A stretch of 64,000 nt of DNA from Acidaminobacter hydrogenoformans DSM 2784 (GTDB taxonomy: Bacteria; Bacillota; Clostridia; Peptostreptococcales; Acidaminobacteraceae): NCBI RefSeq assembly GCF_900103005.1, contig NZ_FMWL01000006.1, positions 62,001-126,000 on the forward strand, read 5' to 3'. Within the stretch, counting starts at the first letter, position 1; every line of letters starts with the position of its first letter. Below, in pieces: positions 43,717-52,448 of the stretch. The position numbers and the translations under genes are program-made. The notes under the pieces are model-generated. The model made no database searches. It saw only the letters and a list, made by a program, of their open reading frames with translations, and was not told the DNA's origin.

Positions 43717-43858
43717 GACCATCGGCAAAAAAACAAAACAGGCCAGGGGTTGACCAAACGCGGTGCCATCCCCTGACCCATTATCTTTAGAAAGTTTTAC
43801 AGCACTTCTTCAGCTGCAGCCGCCCACTGACCCCAGCCGCTTTGGACTGCCGATAGTC
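43717..43858. repeat. GCCGATGGTC motif pair around the arcB terminator
   Basis: GACCATCGGC (43717-43726) and GCCGATAGTC (43849-43858) face each other across a terminator. Confidence 0.55.
43727..43778 (-). terminator. Terminator after arcB
   Basis: GGCCAGGGG (43741-43749) pairs with CCCCTGACC (43770-43778); the minus strand continues TGTTTTGTTTTTTT, ending directly at the GCCGATGGTC motif. The rest of the gap 43554-43906 holds no gene. Confidence 0.82.
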
Positions 43859-43906
43859 TCCGCCACCCAGCACCCAGCCGCGGGCCACAAGCCGCCTCGT
43901 CCCAGC

Positions 43907-44899
43907 CTACACGTTCCCAATCGTGGCGACCATAATCGCCTTAATGGTATGCATGCGGTTTTCCGCCTCATCAAACACCACGGAATGCCGGCTCCTGAAC
44001 ACCTCGTCCGTCACTTCCATGGCATCAAGACCAAACTTTTCGTAGACGTCCCTGCCCACCTGAGTCTCCAGGTCGTGGAACGCCGGCAGGCAGTGCATGA
44101 AGATCATATCCGGATTTTCCGTAAGTCTCACCAGATCCATGTTGACCTGGTATTTCTTAAGCTGCTGGATACGCTCCTCGAAGAGATGCTCCTCGCCCAT
44201 GGACACCCACACGTCCGTGTAGATGACGTCCGCGCCCTTCACGGCTTCCAGGTCCTCGGAGAATTCCAGAACCGCCCGGGTCTCCTTCGCGACCTCCTCC
44301 ATTTCCTTCACGAGGTCCTCCGCCGGCCAGAGCGCTTTAGGCGCCAAGGCAACGAAATGCATGCCCATCTTGGCCGCGCCAATCATCAGCGAGTTGCCCA
44401 TGTTGTTGCGGGCGTCGCCGGCATAGACAAACTTGACTTTGTTCAGCGGCTTGTCCACGTGCTCCATGACCGTCAGGAAGTCCGCCAGGATCTGAGTTGG
44501 GTGGTACATGTCCGTGAGGCCGTTCCAGACTGGCACGCCGGAGTGCTTGGCCAGCGCCTCCACCGTCTCCTGCTCATAGCCCCTGAACTCAATACCGTCG
44601 TAGAAGCGCCCAAGCACCTTGGCCGTATCCTCCACCGACTCCTTCTTGCCCATCTGGCTGTTGGTCAGGAACGTTACGTGGGCCCCCTCATCCTGAGCAG
44701 CGACCTCGAAGGCGCAGCGGGTGCGGGTAGACGTCTTTTCGAACAGCAGCACAATATTGCGCCCTGCCAGGAGGTCCGACTTGACGCCAGCCCTCTTCTT
44801 GCATTTGAGATCTCTGGAGAGATCGAGTAAATAACGGATTTCTTGCGGCGTAAAATCTTTGAGTGTCAGAAAATGTCTTCCTTTAAGGCTGACTGGCAT
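43907..44899 (-). CDS. arcB: Ornithine carbamoyltransferase
   Basis: 330 residues. Carbamoyl-phosphate loop STRTRC (57-62), [16 protein letters not shown], and the ornithine-binding HCLPAFHD motif are all present. It transfers carbamoyl groups between ornithine and citrulline; next to arginine deiminase the catabolic direction (citrulline to ornithine plus carbamoyl phosphate) is likely, so arcB is preferred to argF. The carbamate kinase (arcC) that would make ATP from carbamoyl phosphate is not in the window. AGGAGG lies eight bases before the ATG. Confidence 0.93.
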   Translation of the reverse strand: MPVSLKGRHFLTLKDFTPQEIRYLLDLSRDLKCKKRAGVKSDLLAGRNIVLLFEKTSTRTRCAFEVAAQDEGAHVTFLTNSQMGKKESVEDTAKVLGRFYDGIEFRGYEQETVEALAKHSGVPVWNGLTDMYHPTQILADFLTVMEHVDKPLNKVKFVYAGDARNNMGNSLMIGAAKMGMHFVALAPKALWPAEDLVKEMEEVAKETRAVLEFSEDLEAVKGADVIYTDVWVSMGEEHLFEERIQQLKKYQVNMDLVRLTENPDMIFMHCLPAFHDLETQVGRDVYEKFGLDAMEVTDEVFRSRHSVVFDEAENRMHTIKAIMVATIGNV

Positions 44900-44968
44900 G
44901 GTTGAACCTCCTTATTGAGTCGGCTGCCGCCGGGTTTGTCCTCGAAGGCCTGTTTGCCCCGGTTTTAT

Positions 44969-44978
44969 GCCGATGGTC
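44969..44978 (+). repeat. GCCGATGGTC dispersed motif (arcB leader)
   Basis: Exact copy followed by TCCCGCCCC, 70 bases upstream of arcB. Confidence 0.6.
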
Positions 44979-45112
44979 TCCCGCCCCACTTCGCCGCCCC
45001 CGCGCCGCCGTTTAGTTTTCAAACGCAATGTTGCTTAGTGCTTAACTAAATCTGATTTTCTCACATTTTCGCCAGAAATCAATACTTTTTTGATTAATTA
45101 TGCTTATTTTTT

Positions 45113-45124
45113 TGAATTTATTCA
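45113..45124. promoter_or_regulatory. ARG-box-like site between arcA and arcB
   Basis: TGAATTTATTCA is a palindrome close to the ArgR/AhrC box TGAATAATTATTCA. It lies about 215 bases upstream of arcB. The rest of 44900-45202 shows no gene. Confidence 0.5.
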
Positions 45125-45202
45125 TCTCGGTGCCTCTTCGCACACGAAACTGTGCGGCAGCTTCTCTGGAAGACATGCTTCCAGCCTCGCCTGAGTCTCC
45201 GT

Positions 45203-46450
45203 CTACAGCCGCTCCCGTATCAGCGGCATGGACATGCACCGCGGACCGCCCCGGCCCCTGGAGAGCTCGCTGGACGGCATGACATGCAGGCGGATGCCGT
45301 TTTCTTCAAGGAGGTGGTTGGTGATGTGATTTCTCGCGTAGACGACGACCTCCCCAGGCGCAATGGCCAGCGTGTTCGATCCGTCGTTCCACTGCTCCCG
45401 CCCCGCGTCAATGCCCCGTTTGCCGCCGCAGCGGATCAGGGTCACTTCCTCGAGCTCCAGGTATCTTTCCAGGATTCGCTTGAGTTCCATGGTTTCTTTT
45501 TCGATGTCAAACTCGGTGCCTTTTTTTGTGGACTTCTTGATGGAATAGACCGTCAGCGGCCCCTCTATTTCAGGGTGAATGGTAAAGGTCGCGTGGTCCA
45601 CCATGGTGAAGACCGTGTCCAGATGCATGTACGCCCTGGATTTTGGGATGTCAAACGCCAGGATCACTTCGAAGCTTTGGCCGTCGGCAAACAAGCGGCT
45701 GGCAAACAGATCTATGGCCGCTGCGTCCGTGCGCTCGGAAATGCCTATGGCGATCACCTTGTCGCTAAGGACCAGGATGTCCCCGCCCTCGATGCAGTAC
45801 TGCTCGTCTCTGTCATACCAGAACTTAATCCCCGAATCCCTGAAATCCGGATGGTATTTGAAAATGTACTTCCCAAAGAGCGTCTCCCGCTGCCGGGTCA
45901 CGGTACGCATGTGATGGATGGTCACACCGGTGCCCACTGACGCGAAGGGATCCCGGGTGAAATAGAGGTTTGGCATGGGATCGATCAGGAACGGGTAGTC
46001 GCTGTCCATGATGTCAGACAGACTCTTGGGGTTGGCAATGAAGACCTCTTCCTTGCGGATGCCCGCCATCATTTTGTCTATGAGGGTGCGTGTGTCCTCG
46101 AAGGACTGGAAATAATCGAGAACGGCCGCCTTTTTCATATCCCCTCTGATCCCGGATTCTGCAATGAACTCCTCCAGGAACAGCGCCCGGATCTCTTCCG
46201 CCTGGATGCTCTGGGCTGCCAGATCCTCCAGGTAGACGACCTCGACGTCATTGCGCCTGAAAATTTCCGCGAAGGCGTCGTGCTCCTGCCTCGCCACCTC
46301 AAGGTAAGGAATGTCGTCAAAGAGCAGCCGGTCCATGAGGTCAGGCGTGATGTTTTCAATTTCGCTGCCAGGCCTGCGCAGCAAAACCTTCTTTAGTTTT
46401 CCGATTTCTGAGTAAACGTCGATTGCCGGTGTCTTTAACATGAGATTCAC
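45203..46450 (-). CDS. arcA: Arginine deiminase
   Basis: 415 residues. Guanidine-modifying fold with [18 protein letters not shown], the His/Asp-bearing [12 protein letters not shown], and the C-terminal [17 protein letters not shown] with the nucleophilic Cys. It converts arginine to citrulline and ammonia in the cytoplasm. ArcB follows, giving the first two steps of the deiminase pathway, while an arginase gene lies on the other side and points away. Start after GAGAGGTGA. Confidence 0.95.
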   Translation of the reverse strand: MNLMLKTPAIDVYSEIGKLKKVLLRRPGSEIENITPDLMDRLLFDDIPYLEVARQEHDAFAEIFRRNDVEVVYLEDLAAQSIQAEEIRALFLEEFIAESGIRGDMKKAAVLDYFQSFEDTRTLIDKMMAGIRKEEVFIANPKSLSDIMDSDYPFLIDPMPNLYFTRDPFASVGTGVTIHHMRTVTRQRETLFGKYIFKYHPDFRDSGIKFWYDRDEQYCIEGGDILVLSDKVIAIGISERTDAAAIDLFASRLFADGQSFEVILAFDIPKSRAYMHLDTVFTMVDHATFTIHPEIEGPLTVYSIKKSTKKGTEFDIEKETMELKRILERYLELEEVTLIRCGGKRGIDAGREQWNDGSNTLAIAPGEVVVYARNHITNHLLEENGIRLHVMPSSELSRGRGGPRCMSMPLIRERL

Positions 46451-46497
46451 CTCTCCAATTCGTTCGTGTTCCTTCGTCGCAATTGGTTATTTATGGC

Positions 46498-46508
46498 AAT
46501 TTATTCAT
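46498..46508. promoter_or_regulatory. ARG-box-like half at the arcA start site
   Basis: ATGAATAAATT (minus strand) lies about 15 bases after the predicted arcA start, where an arginine regulator would act. Confidence 0.45.
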
Positions 46509-46520
46509 CCGTTTCTCCCT

Positions 46521-46557
46521 TTATTTTAGTATACCACTCCTCTAATATTTTTTTCAA
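46521..46557 (-). promoter_or_regulatory. Promoter of arcA
   Basis: Minus strand: TTGAAA (46552-46557), 18-base spacer, TATACT (46528-46533). Confidence 0.65.
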
Positions 46558-46725
46558 GTCGAGCCATTTTAAGCTTTTGAAGATAATAAAAAATTTTTTG
46601 AGGAATTTATGCGATTGTGGATATTCATCGAGTGTATATTATGTAATTTATTGTCATTTGATTTCTCTATGCCGGTCTGTGACTCAACTCTGAACTTTTT
46701 GAACAATATTGATTCATCTTCGCTG

Positions 46726-46739
46726 TGAATAATCATTAA
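46726..46739. promoter_or_regulatory. ARG-box-like site in the arcA-arginase gap
   Basis: TGAATAATCATTAA differs by three bases from the palindrome TGAATAATTATTCA. It lies between the divergent arcA and arginase promoters. Confidence 0.45.
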
Positions 46740-46865
46740 GAAAAAATCATAAAGATTTTTCTGAATTTTCCCGCACTTTATAGCTGGCTGTAGGACGGCC
46801 TGTCATGGCTTTTTCCTGTTGATGGGAACTTGGACGCTGTTGTGCTCAAAAATGTTCACTGCTTT

Positions 46866-46890
46866 TGCCGATGGTCCCCCTTCCCCCAAC
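46866..46890 (+). repeat. GCCGATGGTC dispersed motif, 25-bp version
   Basis: Identical over 25 bases to 35252-35276. It lies in the divergent arcA/arginase gap. Confidence 0.7.
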
Positions 46891-47006
46891 GCCCCGTTCA
46901 ATCCCCCTCCCGAAGCAGTTCGCCTTCTGCATATTGATTAATTACAAGTTATTTTTAAGCGATATTTGCACCATTTCGAGGTACATTAAGACGATTTCAC
47001 TACAGA

Positions 47007-47036
47007 TTGACAAATTAAGCTGTGATCGAGTATGAT
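47007..47036 (+). promoter_or_regulatory. Promoter of the arginase gene
   Basis: TTGACA (47007-47012), 18-base spacer, TATGAT (47031-47036). The leader of about 100 bases has a GCCGGC-ACCTT-GCCGGC hairpin near 47052-47068. No gene is seen elsewhere in 46451-47144. Confidence 0.75.
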
Positions 47037-47144
47037 GATAGCACAAAGTCAGCCGGCACCTTGCCGGCACATTTTCGGGCCTGCTGGCGGCCTGCTTTAG
47101 GGCGCCGCGGCCAGACCCGACATGCATGAAAGGGGAAAAATAAA

Positions 47145-48053
47145 ATGACGACCAAAGAAAAACGCATTTCTATTATAGGCGTCCCTATGAATCTGGGCGC
47201 AGACCGCTTAGGGGTCGACCTCGGACCTGTCGCGATCCGCTATGCGGGGGTCAAGAGCCGGCTGGAACGCATTGGCTATGATTTTGAAGATCGTGGTGAC
47301 ATAGAGGTGGTTCGTCCTGAAGTGGCGACGGATGGGCACAGCAACCTGAAGTACCTGGACGAAATCGTGCGGGTGAACACGGCGCTTTGCGATGGCGTCG
47401 CGGACATTGTAAACAGCGGCAGGTTCCCGCTTGTACTCGGCGGTGACCATAGCATCGCCATCGGCACCATAGCAGGGGCAATGCAGAGCAAAGAGAACCT
47501 TGGGGTCATCTGGTTCGACGCCCATGGGGACCTGAACACGGCGGAGACTTCCCCGTCCGGCAACATCCACGGCATGCCGCTGGCAGTGGCGCTGGGCCTC
47601 GGCCACGAGCGCCTGACGGCTATAGGCGGCGTGGGGAAGAAGCTGAATCCTAAGAATGTCGTGCTGATTGGCTCCAGGGACCTGGATCCGGGCGAGCGTC
47701 AGCTGCTCAAAGATTTGGGCGCTACGGTGTTCACCATGCATGAGGTCGATCTCATGGGTATGCCTAAAGTTATGGAGGAAGCGATCCGGATTGCTTCTGA
47801 CGGTGCGGACGGCGTTCACATCAGCTTCGATATGGATGCCATGGATCCATTCTTTGCCACCGGTACGGGCACTCGCGTCGCAGGCGGCCTCTCCTACCGT
47901 GAATCTCACCTGGCCCTTGAGCTGATCGCTCAGGCTGGCATTGCTACCAGCGCGGAGTTCGTTGAGGTTAATCCGCTGATCGACAACAAGAACGAGACCG
48001 CTGAGACGGCTGTGGCCCTCATGGATTCCTTGCTGGGTGGCTGGCTGAAGTAG
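47145..48053 (+). CDS. rocF: Arginase (ureohydrolase family)
   Basis: 302 residues. The binuclear manganese ligands are in GGDHSIAIG, WFDAHGDLNT and SFDMDAMDPFFATGTGT, and the N-terminus ISIIGVPMNLGADRLGVDLGP is typical of arginase rather than agmatinase. It hydrolyses arginine to ornithine and urea. Divergent from arcA, it competes with the deiminase for the same substrate. It has its own promoter, a GGGG ribosome site and its own terminator. Arginase versus agmatinase is decided by the NLGADRLGVDLGP and DGVADIV regions; some doubt remains. Confidence 0.9.
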   Translation: MTTKEKRISIIGVPMNLGADRLGVDLGPVAIRYAGVKSRLERIGYDFEDRGDIEVVRPEVATDGHSNLKYLDEIVRVNTALCDGVADIVNSGRFPLVLGGDHSIAIGTIAGAMQSKENLGVIWFDAHGDLNTAETSPSGNIHGMPLAVALGLGHERLTAIGGVGKKLNPKNVVLIGSRDLDPGERQLLKDLGATVFTMHEVDLMGMPKVMEEAIRIASDGADGVHISFDMDAMDPFFATGTGTRVAGGLSYRESHLALELIAQAGIATSAEFVEVNPLIDNKNETAETAVALMDSLLGGWLK

Positions 48054-48100
48054 TCCGGCTGGTTTTGGGCAAGTGATTTAAGACAAGTGACTGAAAAGGT

Positions 48101-48137
48101 AAAAACCGCCATGGCTGATGCTTGGCGGTTTTTCTTT
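48101..48137 (+). terminator. Terminator of the arginase gene
   Basis: AAAAACCGCCA (48101-48111) pairs with TGGCGGTTTTT (48123-48133), followed by CTTTG. Confidence 0.88.
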
Positions 48138-48177
48138 GTCTAAAAATTTTTGCCGACACTGTCGCGCGATGTTCGAT

Positions 48178-48269
48178 GTGGCCCAGTCCTCAGAGGTTTG
48201 GTGCGGCCCAGTCCCCAACCAACATTCTGGTGTGTCCCTGTCCCCAACCACGTGTCCCTGTCCCCACCT
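48178..48269. repeat. REP-like locus between arginase and the sensor kinase
   Basis: Four cores in one orientation on the plus strand: GGCCCAGTCC, GGCCCAGTCCCCAACC, GTCCCTGTCCCCAACC and GTCCCTGTCCCCACC. Its end touches the stop codon of the histidine kinase gene. Confidence 0.78.
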
Positions 48270-50211
48270 ACATTCTCGGGAGGGTCAGGATGGCTTTAAA
48301 GAGATCGCCATCGGTTTCAATGGCAAAATGGCCTTTTTGAAGTTCGGCGAGGCTTTTCGCAATAGCGAGGCCAAGTCCTGAGCCTTCGGTGGACCGGGCA
48401 GCGTCGCCACGGACAAAACGGTCTGTCAAGGTTTCATCCAGATCTGTCAGAGGCAGTGCCGAAATGTTTTTCATAGTGATGACAGCGTTAGTCTCGTCAT
48501 TCTTTAAGTCGAGATAGACCCGGGAGCCAGGCATGGCATAATTCAGGACATTGAGGAACAGGTTTTCAATGATGCGCCAGAGGTGGCGGCCATCCGCATA
48601 AACCGTGATGGGCGGGTCCTGGGGCGGCAGGGTCAGCTTAAGATCGAGTTGGGCTTGTTCCATGCGGTCTCGGACCTCACCAGCGGACTGCAGGAGAAAT
48701 TCCTGAAGGGCCAGAGGCTCAGCCTGGACTGAGAGACTCCCGGAGGAGGCTTTTGCAGCTTCGAAAAGATCCTCGGTGAGCGTCTTCAGGCGCTGGGATT
48801 TCTGATCGAGGACCTTGAGATACTCAGGGGCCTCCGGCGCAGTAAGACCGGCGCGCTTAAGGAGATCAATGTAGTTGAGGATGGAGGTCAGTGGGGTCTT
48901 GAGGTCGTGAGAGACATTGGTGATCAGCTCGGTCTTCATGCGCTCAGACTTGAGGGCGGATTCCAGGGCCGTCTGGTAGCCGTCGGCAAGCTGCCGGACT
49001 TTTGAGGAGATGCTTTTCAGACGGGCGGGGCCTTCAGGGACTATTTGTATGCTGAGCGCCCCGGCTTCAATGGCGGCCAGGCCGTTCTCAATCCTGGCGA
49101 GGACTTGGTCCTGGCGGATGAGATAGAGGGCGAGGAGCGCAATACCGGCGAGGTAAACCACGCTGCCCAGCAGGAAGCCCGCAAAACCCATTGCTGCGGT
49201 CAGGAGGCCCCCAAAGAGGATCGTGAAGGCGTTGAGGGCCAGGAAGCCAGTGGCAATGAGCAGAGGCATGCGGTCCACCGGACCGCTTTTAAGTCTGCGG
49301 GCAGCTTTTCGAAGGGGCTTTGCAAGTGCGCCGAAGCACTTTGAGGCGCACCAGACCACGAAGGTGTGGCGCAGCAGGCTACCGGTTTTCAGACGCTTCC
49401 AAAAAAGAGACCATGCATAGAGGGCCATGCCCCCACTGAGGGTCAGAAAGAGGCCGGCGGCGGGTTTTGTCAGGAGCTGCCACTCGCTGTCTGCAAAGCG
49501 CAGGATTTCACCAAACAGCCCAAGCAGAAGGATCTGAAGTCCTGCCCACAGGGCGAGCCCCAGGTCGGTGAAGATGCGGTCTGCTTTCAGGAAATGGAGC
49601 TCATCCGAGTGTGGTCTGCGGCCGGCGACAGCAGCGAGGTAAATGAGGCCGGAGAGCATGATAAGAATACAGGCTGTAAGGAGGATGAGGATGGGTGTAT
49701 TTTCTTCAAGCCAGGTTTCGTGCCAGGTATTGGCGGCGTCACGGGCAATATCGCGCCGGAGGCCTATTAGAATGGTCATCCCCTCGGAAGGGCCGGCAAG
49801 CTCACTGTGGGCGTCGACAAGGGTGTAAAAATCCTCTGTGGCAGTCAAGCCTTCGAGGTTACTGCTGAGGAGGTTTCCATCCTTTAGGAGCATGAAGTAG
49901 TGTCGGTCAAGGGCGCCCTCAGGAAGGCGGTTTTTGAGGCTTTCCCATTCCAGCCCTGAGCTTTCAGCGCCAGGCGCTTCCTGGACTGCTGCCGGGGTCT
50001 CAGAAATGGCCTCGAACAATAAGTCATACGCTGTATCCAGGTCCTTATAGGCTTGGCTGCTGCGGTAGTCGAAGTCGAACAGGGTGCCTTCTGCTTCATC
50101 AAAAAGTGTGTTTGAGAAGATCAGGCCTGCTGCCAGGATCAACAGGATCACGGTGGCTTTGGTGAACCAGTGCCTTGACCAATTAGTCCAGCTTTTCAAT
50201 TTTGTATCCAA
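48268..50211 (-). CDS. Sensor histidine kinase
   Basis: 647 residues. An N-terminal membrane span (ATVILLILAAGLIFSN), a sensor region, and a middle block with several membrane spans (residues about 175-360) precede a HisKA domain with the phospho-His in NVSHDLKTPLTSILNYIDL (about 438) and a degenerate HATPase domain ending DAARSTEGSGLGLAIAKSL. The N-box (NLFLNVLNYAM) is changed from the usual NxxxNA. TTG start overlapping the response-regulator gene by 29 bases. Similar to VanS-type kinases; signal unknown. Confidence 0.88.
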   Translation of the reverse strand: MDTKLKSWTNWSRHWFTKATVILLILAAGLIFSNTLFDEAEGTLFDFDYRSSQAYKDLDTAYDLLFEAISETPAAVQEAPGAESSGLEWESLKNRLPEGALDRHYFMLLKDGNLLSSNLEGLTATEDFYTLVDAHSELAGPSEGMTILIGLRRDIARDAANTWHETWLEENTPILILLTACILIMLSGLIYLAAVAGRRPHSDELHFLKADRIFTDLGLALWAGLQILLLGLFGEILRFADSEWQLLTKPAAGLFLTLSGGMALYAWSLFWKRLKTGSLLRHTFVVWCASKCFGALAKPLRKAARRLKSGPVDRMPLLIATGFLALNAFTILFGGLLTAAMGFAGFLLGSVVYLAGIALLALYLIRQDQVLARIENGLAAIEAGALSIQIVPEGPARLKSISSKVRQLADGYQTALESALKSERMKTELITNVSHDLKTPLTSILNYIDLLKRAGLTAPEAPEYLKVLDQKSQRLKTLTEDLFEAAKASSGSLSVQAEPLALQEFLLQSAGEVRDRMEQAQLDLKLTLPPQDPPITVYADGRHLWRIIENLFLNVLNYAMPGSRVYLDLKNDETNAVITMKNISALPLTDLDETLTDRFVRGDAARSTEGSGLGLAIAKSLAELQKGHFAIETDGDLFKAILTLPRM

Positions 50212-50872
50212 TGCCCCACACCACCTTTAAGTATTTTGGCTCCTTTGGGTTGATTTCTATTTTTTCACGGATCCGCCTGATGTGGACGGCGACGGTGTTT
50301 TCCGTATTGATGGGGGGCTCTGACCAGACCTGTTCGTAGATTTGGTCTGAAGCGTACACCTTACCGGCATTTGTCAGCAGCAGGCGGACAATGCTGTATT
50401 CGTAGCGGGTGAGTTTGATGGGGTCACCATCGGCAGTCACTTCTTTGGCTTCGTCGTCCAGGACAAGGCCGCCGCTGCGGAAGGTCGAGGGCTTCTCCGG
50501 GGAAGCGCCAAGGCTGGTATAGCGGCGCAGCTGGGACTTGACCCGGGCCAGGAGCTCCAGGGGGTTGAAGGGCTTGGCTATATAATCGTCCGCGCCCATG
50601 TTGAGGCCCAGGATCTTGTCAGTGTCCTCGGTTTTGGCGGACAGTATGATGATGGGGATATTGGAGTGTTCGCGGATTTTGAGGGTGGCCCGGAGGCCGT
50701 CCAGCTCTGGCATCATGATGTCGAGGAGGATCAGCTGAATATCGTTGTCTTTAAGGGCCTCCAGGGCTTCCAGGCCGTTGTAGGCCTTGGCAACCTGATA
50801 ACCTTCCTGTTTCAGATAGATTTCTATGGCGTCGGTTATGGCGTGATCGTCGTCGCAAACTAAGATTTTCAT
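50183..50872 (-). CDS. OmpR/PhoB-type response regulator
   Basis: 229 residues. Receiver domain with phospho-acceptor Asp51 (LILLDIMMPELDG), Ser in ILSAKTED and Lys in YIAKPFNP; the C-terminal winged helix has LTRYEYSIVRLLLTNAGKVYASDQIYEQVW and VAVHIRRIREKI. Paired with the kinase downstream in one operon. ATG with AGGAG nine bases before. The targets are not shown by the sequence. Confidence 0.93.
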   Translation of the reverse strand: MKILVCDDDHAITDAIEIYLKQEGYQVAKAYNGLEALEALKDNDIQLILLDIMMPELDGLRATLKIREHSNIPIIILSAKTEDTDKILGLNMGADDYIAKPFNPLELLARVKSQLRRYTSLGASPEKPSTFRSGGLVLDDEAKEVTADGDPIKLTRYEYSIVRLLLTNAGKVYASDQIYEQVWSEPPINTENTVAVHIRRIREKIEINPKEPKYLKVVWGIGYKIEKLD

Positions 50873-51013
50873 GGTTTTTTGTCTCCTGTGGGGAAGTTTT
50901 TGGCGTTTGACGTCTGTTGTATGGCATTTACCGCTTGTGACCTGACAACTTCATAATAACAGATAAAAACGTCGAAAAACTGCTGATAATTCTTAAGGTT
51001 TTCTTTCGTTCCG

Positions 51014-51054
51014 GTCCGTCCCTGTCCCCCACCACAAGTCCCTGTCCCCCACCA
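51014..51054. repeat. REP-like locus upstream of the response regulator
   Basis: GTCCCTGTCCCCCACCACAA followed by a second GTCCCTGTCCCCCACCA; two cores, same orientation. Confidence 0.75.
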
Positions 51055-51067
51055 AAAAAAGAACAAA

Positions 51068-51103
51068 GCCAGCGAACCGGCCGCAGGGCGGCGAATCGCT
51101 GGC
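51068..51103 (-). terminator. Terminator after veg
   Basis: GCCAGCGA (51068-51075) pairs with TCGCTGGC (51096-51103), with an inner GCCGC/GCGGC stem; T-rich DNA follows on the minus strand. Confidence 0.65.
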
Positions 51104-51130
51104 ATCAATAATTACTTGAAACTCATTCTC

Positions 51131-51400
51131 TTAGGAAACATTGACGTTCTGGCACAGCGTCACTTCAACTGTGTCTGTCAAAATGTCTGAATAGCTGAAC
51201 GATACACGGCGCTCAATATCAAGGCCGGCGTTGATACGTACGGTGAAAACACTTGGATAAGCTACTTCGAGAATGCCCTCGCGGACATTCGCTTTGCGCT
51301 TGCCCTTGTTTGTCTTGAGAAGAACACGTTCTCCAATCAGACCTTCGACCGACTTTCTAATCTCTGCAAGTGTCGCTTTTGTCGCCAAGTTGACCACCAT
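51131..51400 (-). CDS. veg: Veg family protein
   Basis: About 89 residues. The block IGERVLLKTNKGKRKANVREGILEVAYPSVFTVRI followed by RVSFSYSDILTDTVEVTL matches Veg of Bacillus subtilis, a small conserved protein linked to biofilm regulation. ATG at 51400 is chosen over a GTG at 51415 that has no ribosome site. Two tandem near-consensus promoters lie upstream, as expected for veg, whose promoter is one of the strongest in Bacillus. Confidence 0.9.
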   Translation of the reverse strand: MVVNLATKATLAEIRKSVEGLIGERVLLKTNKGKRKANVREGILEVAYPSVFTVRINAGLDIERRVSFSYSDILTDTVEVTLCQNVNVS

Positions 51401-51417
51401 CCCATTCTCTATCACAC

Positions 51418-51453
51418 TGTATAAATATTACCATACAGCGAGAGAAAAGTCAA
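51418..51453 (-). promoter_or_regulatory. Proximal veg promoter
   Basis: Minus strand: TTGACT (51448-51453), 17-base spacer, TAATAT (51425-51430). Confidence 0.7.
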
Positions 51454-51485
51454 ATATTATACAATAGGTGCTATAAACCTGTCAA
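51449..51485 (-). promoter_or_regulatory. Distal veg promoter
   Basis: Minus strand: TTGACA (51480-51485), 18-base spacer, TATAAT (51456-51461). Overlaps the proximal promoter by a few bases. Confidence 0.78.
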
Positions 51486-51692
51486 CTATGTTTTGTCGAA
51501 AAATGTCTGTTAGTTTTATGACAATCATCAAAAGGCCAAAAGTCTTCCAAATACTGAAAGACAGGGCTTTTGTCAAGCCCCTGAACAACATTTTTTCACA
51601 GTCAAAATGCCAATTTACACAGAGGATCGATGCGCATTCGCATTCTTCCAACATAAATTAACCAAATTTTAACCTTTTGCCTTCACATAACG

Positions 51693-52448
51693 TCAGTCCA
51701 GTGTTTCTGCCGCTGCAGCATTGCCGGAACTACCGGCAGCCGCTCGCCTGAGCCGCTCCTCAGCCAGCGCCTCAGGCTCAAGCCGGACCATGGCGAACCA
51801 GTCCACCAGACCCAGCTGAATCTGATCCGGTTCCAGCAGCCCTGCCATCAAAAACCTGGAATCCATTGAGAACAAGTCATCAAACAACGCGTCACGTTCC
51901 CCGGAGGACATAGGCGCTTCAGAAATAAAGGACTCGCAATAGGGAATTGCCTTCTCTACCACAGCAGTCGGCAATACCACACCATGATGCTTCAAAATCT
52001 GATCTGCCGCCCTGCGATTGGCCTTCAGGACTGCCTTGAGATTCCGTCCGTAGTCCGCTGCCTGTAAGTGTCCGAAGATTCGGCAGGTCAAAGGCCGCAC
52101 CTCATAAATCATACAGCGGCCGTCCGCCTCCAGCATGGGACACTTCATGGGTCGGGCGAGCTCGTCAAAAGCAAAAGCCTCTGCTCGCCGAAGGGCTTCA
52201 GCCCAGCGGCCACCCTTCACCAAAAAATCACGAATCCTGAGCCACTCCACGAAAAAGGTGCTGACGGACTCGGCGCAGCAGGCTGTACAGCCGCTGCATT
52301 TCCCGCCAGGCACCTTATTATAAACCGTCAATAGCCGCTCAAACAATCCGTTTTCTCCGGCATGATGGAACGCCCTCTCCCAGCAGTCCCCAACGAGCGG
52401 ATCCAAAAATCTTACCTCTGTATCACCAGCTATTCCATCAGCCCTCAT
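51693..52448 (-). CDS. YkgJ-type cysteine-cluster (zinc/iron-binding) protein
   Basis: About 251 residues. The metal-binding cysteines are in KCSGCTACC and CPMLEADGRCMIYEVRPLTCRIFGH, the YkgJ/UPF0153 signature. ATG at 52448 overlaps the upstream gene stop by four bases (ATGA) and has GGGAGGGG seven bases before; an earlier GTG is not needed. Function of the family is not known beyond metal binding. It is coupled to the TIM-barrel protein gene. Confidence 0.85.
   Translation of the reverse strand: MRADGIAGDTEVRFLDPLVGDCWERAFHHAGENGLFERLLTVYNKVPGGKCSGCTACCAESVSTFFVEWLRIRDFLVKGGRWAEALRRAEAFAFDELARPMKCPMLEADGRCMIYEVRPLTCRIFGHLQAADYGRNLKAVLKANRRAADQILKHHGVVLPTAVVEKAIPYCESFISEAPMSSGERDALFDDLFSMDSRFLMAGLLEPDQIQLGLVDWFAMVRLEPEALAEERLRRAAAGSSGNAAAAETLD

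Noticed and set aside
43763..44830. 355-codon plus-strand open frame across arcB
   Set aside because: Antisense to ornithine carbamoyltransferase with STRTRC and HCLP motifs; no ribosome site.
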